Source: Owenia fusiformis
Taxonomy: Eukaryota > Annelida > Polychaeta > Sabellida > Oweniidae
Direction: 5' to 3'
DNA length: 64,000 nucleotides
Assembly: GCA_903813345.2 (NCBI GenBank)
Contig: CAIIXF020000009.1
Coordinates: 16,953,759-17,017,758 of the forward strand
Below are positions 57,201 through 64,000 of this stretch, piece by piece. The position numbers and the translations under genes were made by a program. The notes under the pieces are model-generated. The model had not been told where the DNA came from, did not search any database, and was given only the letters and a program-made list of their open reading frames with translations. Position 1 is the first letter of the stretch. Every line of letters starts with the position of its first letter.

Positions 57201-60200
57201 ATTTTCTATATTTATACCTTCAAAATTGTGCAATCTTAGCATTTCCAGGAAGTCTTTCAACAGCTTGCCTTGATGCATTTCTAAATTTCAATTTTAATAT
57301 TCTCACATTTTGTATATCCTAATCATCATATTTAATCCCATGTCAAATTCTAAACCCCAGTCAATGCAATTCAATGTAACCACAGCTGTATATCTGAATA
57401 TAGATGGCACGTGTGTAGACTGATTTCTCTAAGCAAAAAAACTAACTATAAAATCCAAAAGATGGCAGTGTTTATATCACTTCTCACATTGAAATCTTTT
57501 TGCAAAACCGGCCACATTTTGACCAAAATGTACCGGTTTTATCATATTGTTTCAGCAAAATAAGTATTATTAGGTAAGTTATACTATATTTTTTAAGTTT
57601 AAGTTGTATAAGCTTGATTTATTGGGTTAAATTTGGAGAAAATGCCGTTTGACCTAAAAAATAATTTACTTTCTATTTTTTTTTTCATTCGACAATTTTT
57701 CGTCAAGTAGGGACGTTTTTCAAATAAAATAACATTTGTTTGCAACCTATGGTGAGTAATGCGTCCCAAGAACGCACCAACAATTTTTTTCTGCGTCCAT
57801 GACTATTTATTTACGTCCTCATAATGGGAGGACGGCGTTGTTAAAAACCCAGGGTGGCTCCATGCTATAGCATAGGATCAATTCGTCCGTTCGTGTGTCT
57901 GGATGATAACTCAAATACTAGAGTCAATACGTCCAAATCCAAACAGGGGGGTAAACACGAACGGGTTCCAAATAATGGCAAGCAGATCATTGAATTGAAT
58001 AATAGTACCTCTACTACCTCTACATAATATTTATAGCCTGAAAGATACAATATAATGATGTATACCCAAAGTCATCACCATCAATCCAGCAGGAGATCCA
58101 AAGGGCAAATTGTGCTTCGGTTAGCGACATTTCTATCTCCGCCGTGGCGTGATATAGTCCCGATTTCTCGGTACACGAGTTCGTAGAAAAATACGACACC
58201 TCAAATCAAGAGGCCATAACTCAACCCATAAATTATCAATTTTGATTCTGTTTGAATTTTTAGGATGCCAGATACGAGAGTTGCGATATATAAAGCCATC
58301 GTTATGTTTCATAAGGGATAAAATAGTGTATTTGGTGTAGGCCCGACTTGAATATTTTTGGAAGAATTTTCCAAAAAAAAAAAGTTTCCGCTAAAAAGTT
58401 GGCAGAAATTTGTCTTCAGGGTTTTCAGCACTAACCTTCAGGTGTTCTCGATTATTTTGGATATTTCTGATCTTTTTGTCAGCTTAACTTTTTTAACCTA
58501 CCTGTAGTTCATGGAGAAAATGATATCGAAAGTGCACTCTCATTTTTCACCCTAAATCGTATTTTTGGCGAGTCATGACCTCATGACGTAAATTCCGGTT
58601 AAAAGTTTTGAGGTGGAAGTTTTCAAATTGCTGTCGAATATGCCCGAATATGACGACAGTAACAATAAATTGGACCCTAAGGTATTGCTGTCTGGTGTAT
58701 AAAGTATATGGGAACAAACAGATAACATTGAAGTAAGTATATAACAGCCTGCTATCGATAAAAGTGAAGGAACAAGTCGTAAAAGTTCACTAAAATTATT
58801 CCAAGAAGATGGCTTCCAATCTACCTTTAGTAATAGAAGAGAAAAGTCCGAAAGCTCTTTGGAAATATAAACACTTCCGGTAAATATTCTGACATTTATC
58901 CTTCAAACTGTGACATTTATGCTTATATTTCGACATATATATGATTCTTACATACCAATACGATCAAAAAGGTTACAAACATACCAAATGAAAGGTGATT
59001 TCCTGGTCAAACTTGCAAAAGTTGGTCCAAACTCACACTCGATCCCTCCACTCCCTCCAATACGCATGTGCAGCGATGTTAAAAATAAGGCGGTGACTAG
59101 AGAGCCTACATTTTAAGGTTCTTTAGCACTTCGGCCAAAGAGCCTTAAAGTTTATGCATGTACAAGCCACTCTAGTATATTTCAATGGTATGGAGATAAT
59201 ATGTTATGAAACATCAGATTTTGGATTATATGTACAGATAAAAGAAAATTGTTTCTACAGTATAATGGTAAGGATATTTCATGTGCAACTTGGATTAGAG
59301 CATTTAAGTGCAAAGTAGATACCAAACTCTTAATTATTCATTGGAAAACATTACACAACGTATATCCATGTTATGAGATTTTAAATGGTTTTAGAATTAG
59401 AGATATTTCTTTTTAAAATTGTAATGTAATTGACAATGTTAAACATAATTTTTATGAGTGTACAAAAATAAGGGATATATGGAAATTTTTGGATAATATC
59501 ACTTTTGAACAAATTATAGGAATAAATAAGTATAAGAATTATAAAGAAGTTTTAATAGCCAGGAGGGAAATACAAATTTTCAATAGAGACAAAACTGGAA
59601 GTATACATGCATATTTTGAAAATGAAAAACTGTAGAAATTAAACAATGTAACTGGGTCTATGTATAATTATATTATTTATATATGTTTTATTATTGAAAT
59701 ATAGATTTTACAAAAAGAAAACACACTCTAGTTTTGTGGTTATGGCGTTCGCCTAGTACTCCCACGGCGCAGGTTCGATTCCATGTTGGTACAATTTTTT
59801 TCATTATGAAGTTTGTTCTCTGAGGTCCGGATATTATGTACACAATTTTTAAAAATTCATGGGCTCGCTCCAACGCTCAACCATCCATGTTTAATGAAAT
59901 TAATCACTTGTATTGGCTTTACTATATTCACAAGATTACAGAATACGGGGAATCCCATTTGAAGGTGGCAAAAAGTATGAAGGAGACTTTGGGATGAAGA
60001 AAATGATCTTGTTAAATTCTACATACAGCACATCATGATGCAGTTTATCGGGAATGTAGGGACATCAGCCCGGGGACATAAGAGAGAATACACTTCCAAA
60101 TCTATTGCCTATTAGATTCCCATGCCGATTTTTTAGGATTTTCAAATGACAAGAGGCACAAAATATTTTTTCAATTTTTTGCAAAAACTTCCCTCCTTCA

Positions 60201-63111
60201 TTTGTATCAACGTTTTTTAGGCTAGCCTCCAATTGGGCATCACTAAATGTGACCTCAACACCATTCTCCCAAGGGCCTATTCTAAATATCAAAATCGTTA
60301 CTGATTAGTAAAATTGAACAAGTATATGACTGCTCCAAGTTGCAGCACCACGAAGGTTACTGAACATTTAAAAAGACAAATTTAGAATGAGGATTGAAAA
60401 GGTCGTAAGAACTTTTTTCGGTAGACCGGAAGTAAATTTACGAGTCGAGTAAAAAGTGATAATGTTCTTTTCATGAAGTGGGGAAGTCAAAACAGTTCTT
60501 ATAGGAAGTCAAAGTAAGCATTCAAAGATCATTTAGAAGCATTTAAAATCAAATCAACGGCAAAATTGAAATGACTAAAAACTTTGTGTTTCCTTCTTCG
60601 TTTTCTTCGCGGACCTCAGAGAAGACACTTCCGGTTTAATAATCGGTGAGTTTATCGATCAAAAAATATATTTTTATGAATATCTCCGGTATCTGCTCAA
60701 ATATATAGTATGTTAATTTGTGTTGATTGTTAAATTACAAAACAGGTTGAGTAAAAATATGTCAAAATCGTTTGATCTCGTCCCAGAAGCAATATTTTGT
60801 CATTTCCGTCACTTAGAATTCCTTTAGGCTGGCTCTCTAGCAAAATTGGCAATCAAAATGCTAAAGAGCCTTAAAATTTAAGGCTTTCTAGCCAAAATGC
60901 CAAAGAACCTTAAAATTTAAGGCTCTTTAGCCAAATGGGTTACCAAAATGCTAAAGAGCCCAAAATTTTAGGCTCTCCAGTCACGGTCTTATTTTTTACA
61001 TCGGGCTGCGCATGCGTATCGGAGAGAGTGGATGGATCGGTAAATCTTGTGACAAACAGCTTACGAACTTCTCTTATATTACTAAGGGTAGAGTATACCA
61101 TTGATAGTGCTGACTGTGTGTATACCAACAATCTTACAATAAAATAATCAATTATGATGATTTAGTTGTTCGGAATTACCCCCATGCTAGTGTTTGGAAT
61201 TACCCCCACAAACTCTGTGCGTTTAAATAAGTAGATGTTAGTAATAAATGATTTAAATTTGGGTTTCTTGATATGCAGGGGTGACAGGATCCAGTATCAT
61301 AAGTTATGGGTATCATATAATGATATACCATCAATCTAATAATTAAAACAATTAAGTTTAAGTTAAGTGTTTGGAATTACCCCCATGCAAGTGTTCGGAT
61401 TTACCCCCCAAAAAAACTCCTGTTCGGAATTACCCCCCTAAAATACCTTGTAGTAAAAATGAAATAACCCAGATATTTTTTACAATTTTTCGTAATTTTT
61501 TCTGCAAATGCATTCTACAGTGGATAATACACATAATATATATAGAATCATAGCATAGATGTGCAGTACAGCCAAGCTAACTACATTTTTTGATGGGGGT
61601 GTTTGGAAATGGACGTACTGACTCTAGTTCACGGATTTGATTTTATAAGCTTAAGCCTTATGATTGTAGGACCTCTGCTCCAGAAGACATTTTCAATATG
61701 GCCACTCAATTTAAAATGTTCACCATTTTTCATAAGAAATGTAATAACTGAAATATTAGTTGACGGAAATTGGTTCAAATTTTATATGCTGATGTCTAGG
61801 GACAAAGGAGCTTTAATAAAGAGATTTTCAAGATGGCCACTGAATTTCAAAATGGGTACCATTTTTTGTAAAAAAAATGTAGCCTTTGATAACTCAAATA
61901 CCAGAGAAGGGATTTAATTCAAATTCTATATGCTCATGCCTAGGGACACAGTAGCTAAGGAAAGAAAGGCGAGATTAAGGAGCTGTGCTCAAGAAGAAAT
62001 TCAAGATGGCTACTTTTTATCAAAGTGGCTGCCATTTGTTGTTAAAATGTAATCTTTGAGAACCCAAATACCAGTTGACAGATTTGGTTCAAGAAAGTTT
62101 TAAGATGGCAGCTGAATTTCAAAATGGCCACCATTTTCATGATGATAACTCAAAATACCAGTGGGTAAATACTTGGTCCAAACTTTATATGCTGATATCC
62201 AGGGACAAGGGGCTCTGTTCAAGAATTTTTTTTCAAGATGACTGCTATTTATCAGAACATGTTTTGTTCGATGGGATTTGCTACTCCGTGGCGTTGCTGT
62301 TTTCTAGTTGTACTTACTCTTTTCTATTTATCTATTTCTACTCCTGTCTCGAATTGTTGTAGTACTTGAATGGTGGGGGAGGGGGGTATTAGACATTTTT
62401 CTCTTCACGTAAAAAAAGTCAAATTTTCTTTAGATATCAGACACTTGGTTAAAGTAGAATTTTCAAATAAATTTCTAAAGTCACCATGCTCTTTTCAAAA
62501 TGAATTTTAAAGGCTGTATCTCCAACAGAAAAATGAGATTTCAAAGGCAATAAGGTTCTATGTCCTTAATTTGATGAACATAATTATATAATTCTATCTG
62601 TTATTCCATGCTTGAGGTAAAACCTTTTAACATACAATCTCAATACATTCAAAATTGTTTAAAATGAAAAATGGTCTTTTTAGTCCTTCATTGTATGTTT
62701 TCATGAGAAATATAACTTGATACTGCAAACATGTGTGTGTGCGTATATCTCTTTGGTTGAAATTATCTTCCAAAAAGATTGATGGTTGATTGGATTCACT
62801 AAATGCTTAAGGACTATCATGCCATTGACATTTACTGAATATTCTGACTCAAAGATGAGTAGTAGAAAAATGTATGCCCCAGCAAACACATTTGACGTGT
62901 TTGAATTTTTGGGAAATTTAGCCTCAGGCATCTTGTTTTTCAAGATGGCAGTCTAAATTTCACTCTTAAATTAAACAAACTAAAATATATATTCGTTATT
63001 TCCAGATATGTGAGTGAGCTATTTCCTATGTTAGCTCCAGTCCTTGCTGACTTGTCTGTGCATCTTGACAGTATTGAAGCCAGTAGGGTGAACATTGACA
63101 GTCCTCAACTG
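51096..63111 (+). CDS. HAUS2: HAUS augmin-like complex subunit 2, 5' part (five exons in window)
   Basis: HAUS2 (CEP27) is a subunit of augmin, which recruits gamma-tubulin to spindle microtubules for branching nucleation in mitosis. Exons 51096-51206, 54861-54971, 55984-56053, 56452-56584 and 63006-63111 join in phase to 177 residues. Diagnostic is the block (L)IGRLQQPYVGDYMKIEAIYH then RYVSELFPMLAPVLADL. It parallels vertebrate HAUS2, where a LxxRLxxP motif precedes IEAVYHRYxxxLLEL. The N-terminus keeps an NPW motif and the middle is predicted coiled coil. The remaining C-terminal exons lie beyond 64000. Each exon is short and some splice choices are by eye. Confidence 0.8.
51381..52114. 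mobile_element. Foldback with arms made of a 15-16 bp tandem repeat
   Basis: The left arm repeats CCGAAACCCAGTTGT six to seven times (51390-51490). The right arm repeats its complement, GAACTGGGTTTCGGA, five times (52030-52107). Inside are two open frames without recognised homology. It lies in HAUS2 intron 1. Confidence 0.82.
52725..52965. repeat. Degenerate CCACGGTCATGACAGG repeat
   Basis: About five units of roughly 45 bp with TACCACGGTCATGACAGG and CTTGCAA/CTTTAACAA, in HAUS2 intron 1. Confidence 0.7.
53216..53636. repeat. 420-bp near-perfect palindrome
   Basis: Begins TTAAGGACAGGGTGCATG and ends CATGCACCCTGACCTTAA. The arms of about 200 bp meet near 53425 at GTGAAAAAAATTTC. In HAUS2 intron 1. 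It would form one very long hairpin. Confidence 0.9.
53786..54839 (+). mobile_element. Helitron-like element ending next to HAUS2 exon 2
   Basis: 5' A/TCCAACCGAACGAAGTTCG; 3' TTTGCTACTCCGTGGAGTTG and TTTTTCTAG/T. A 5' internal segment is tandemly duplicated (TTCGTGTGTCCGGGCAATAA twice). Closely related to 35724-37536. Confidence 0.83.
54861..54971 (+). CDS. HAUS2: HAUS2 exon 2
   Basis: 37 codons: KFDASDNESRLAQINSPSLK then LIQLLSDVAAKRQALDQ. Acceptor ataatttcag, donor gtactt. The acceptor is only 21 bp downstream of the 3' end of a Helitron-like element. Confidence 0.75.
55984..56053 (+). CDS. HAUS2: HAUS2 exon 3
   Basis: 70 bp encoding INLELHNRMQDNETSDITHL then DQL, charged and helical. Acceptor gcttttcag, donor gtaaat, exit phase 1. 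It aligns with the NLEIELLKLEKDTADVVH region of vertebrate HAUS2. Confidence 0.75.
56452..56584 (+). CDS. HAUS2: HAUS2 exon 4
   Basis: 133 bp encoding EQRVSHVNTLSGHIQDVIKD, KDTLIGRLQQPYVGDYMK and IEAIYHR. It is the most diagnostic HAUS2 exon. Acceptor cttttttcag, donor gtaatg, exit phase 2. Confidence 0.82.
56789..57037 (-). pseudogene. TTF/hAT-type zinc finger fragment
   Basis: The minus-strand frame reads YLPEWENTYPWLQYVAGQGM, then WCSLCIRAGKRN and FTSPNGCKDFQ. This resembles the TTF-type zinc finger (W...YPWL.Y......C..C...GK.N.F..GC..F) found in hAT transposases and ZNF862-like proteins. It lacks further domains, so it is probably a transposon remnant in HAUS2 intron 4. Confidence 0.5.
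59230..59640 (+). pseudogene. LINE-like reverse transcriptase C-terminal remnant
   Basis: The plus strand reads ATWIRAFKCKVDTKLLIIHW, then, past an in-frame stop, NCNVIDNVKHNFYECTKIRD and IWKFLDN. The C...H.F.EC......W pattern is typical after the RT domain of non-LTR retrotransposons. Stops and lack of the rest show it is dead. Confidence 0.45.
59729..59790 (+). repeat. tRNA-like sequence
   Basis: GTGGTTATGGCGTTCGCC resembles an A-box and GCAGGTTCGATTCC a B-box at tRNA-like spacing. Stems are incomplete, so probably a SINE head or pseudogene. Confidence 0.45.
63006..63111 (+). CDS. HAUS2: HAUS2 exon 5
   Basis: 106 bp encoding YVSELFPMLAPVLADLSVHL then DSIEASRVNIDSPQL. Acceptor tatttccag, donor gtaaga. 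It continues exon 4 at the conserved YHRY junction. A 6.4-kb transposon-filled intron separates it from exon 4. Confidence 0.82.
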
Positions 63112-64000
63112 GTAAGAATACAATCAGCCTTATCATTCGAAAATGGCTCCATTTCCATTATAATTAGCTTTATATCAGACATGGTTTATAAAATTCCGTT
63201 TTAAAGACATCAAACCTCTTTGCAGTCCGTCCATTTCTCCGTCCAGCCAGGAGTATTTGCTCTTTTGACTTTTCGACACTTTATACTCATATATAGATTT
63301 GGAAGATCTAAGTAAATGTCTTAAATGGTCTATAGAGAAAGGTGTTAAAACAGAAATAATCAAAAGAATGTGAGATATATTATTCTGAATTTCCCTGGAT
63401 TCATACTCTAACAGCAAGTAAACAACAGCAAGTAAACTCATACATGTAGTATTGCCACCCTATCATGTCATATATCATTTTGTTCCTTATGGAAAGTTAC
63501 ATAACATTTTCATATATAAAGTTAAAAAAAAAAAATTGAGTTTCCATATTGCACATTTCTAGCAGTTGTCATCATGGCAGACTTCAATCCACATGTGAGT
63601 GACAGTTATGCACAAAGACTATCAGTTATCACATGTTTCAGCATGTGATATTCCACGAAAGGTAATACTGTATCATCCACGAAAGCAAAGCTTGAGTGGT
63701 GATACATTGTTACCCGAGTGGAATATTTCCTGTATCACATAATCTGAAACGTGTGATGATGATTTTATCACATGTCCAGGAATTTTGAAGCATTTGATTT
63801 GGTCATTATGATTGTGTTGTGTGTTATATGATGTCATACCGTTTTCATACTTGCCTGTGAAATAATATGATGTCACACTGTTTTCTTTAAAAATATGAAA
63901 TGTCATCACTGGTTTCCTCTCGTAATGTGTGAGATGGGAAAACTCACACGGTAACCAACCAATCAGATAACTGGACTTTTACATACATGTAGTATGTGAT

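Larger units (their letters stand above)
59020..61040. repeat. Inner foldback with GGCTCTTTAGC hairpins
   Basis: TACGCATGTGCAGC, AAAAATAAGGCGGTGACT and AGAGAGCC at 59060-59110 are inverted at 60960-61025. CTAAAGAGCCTTAAAATTTA and TTAAGGCTCTTTAGCC form hairpins at 60880-60980. Confidence 0.75.
57922..61623. mobile_element. 3.7-kb element with CTAG target duplication
   Basis: Ends AGTCAATACGTCCAAATCCA and the inverted GGAAATGGACGTACTGACT are flanked by CTAG (57918-57921, 61624-61627). Subterminal GGGGGTAA/TTACCCCC motifs occur on both sides. It contains a LINE-like remnant and an inner foldback. Confidence 0.7.
57845..62307 (+). mobile_element. Helitron-like element split by a 3.7-kb insertion
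   Basis: 57885-57921 (TTCGTCCGTTCGTGTGTC, AACTCAAATACTAG) and 61628-62307 (ACGGATTTGATTTT, AAAATGG repeats, TTTGCTACTCCGTGGCGTTG, CTAG/T) are halves of one element. The 5' boundary is uncertain. In HAUS2 intron 4. Confidence 0.65.

Noticed and set aside
60065-60292. 75-codon minus-strand frame
   Set aside because: No family recognised; inside the 3.7-kb element, without splice or start support.

Overview
The window is animal nuclear DNA: AT-rich, genes split into short exons with kilobase introns, GT-AG boundaries and no operons. Protein similarity and the mass of small DNA transposons and foldback elements suggest an invertebrate, perhaps a marine deuterostome such as a hemichordate, echinoderm or lancelet. 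That placement is a low-confidence inference. Gene names come from recognising protein families by eye; no database search was run.

Four genes can be assembled with consistent splice phases. (1) NTHL1 (endonuclease III-like base-excision repair glycosylase), minus strand; the first two coding exons (7632-7180, 3581-3411) are inside and the catalytic part lies off the left edge. (2) PRPSAP (phosphoribosyl-pyrophosphate synthetase-associated protein), plus strand, complete from ATG 7816 to stop 42412: nine exon positions and 359 residues. It is head-to-head with NTHL1 across 183 bp. (3) An isopenicillin-N-synthase-like 2-oxoglutarate/Fe(II) dioxygenase, minus strand, complete in seven exons (32156 to 23053, 333 residues), nested inside PRPSAP intron 6. 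(4) HAUS2 (augmin subunit), plus strand from 51096; five exons are present and the C-terminal end lies off the right edge.

Two features of PRPSAP stand out. Exon 4 exists as two diverged in-frame copies of identical length (173 bp, 15247-15419 and 17492-17664). The phases allow exactly one copy per mRNA, so they are predicted mutually exclusive exons covering the segment equivalent to the PRPP-synthetase ATP-loop region. In addition, the 3' splice site and start of exon 7 are tandemly repeated with a 57-bp period (38614-39071). This makes five intact decoy acceptors, one mutated one and the real acceptor, and every decoy leads to an in-frame stop.

Most remaining DNA is transposon-derived: Helitron-like elements (5' TC, 3' hairpin plus CTAG, inserted between A and T), Tc1/mariner-type elements with TA duplications, TTA-duplication MITEs, TTAA-duplication MITEs, long foldback palindromes and three large minisatellites (78 bp, 57 bp and 44 bp periods). 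Several insertions are nested, and their empty sites can be read from a sister copy or opposite arm in this same window. Stretches not listed separately showed no recognisable gene or element.
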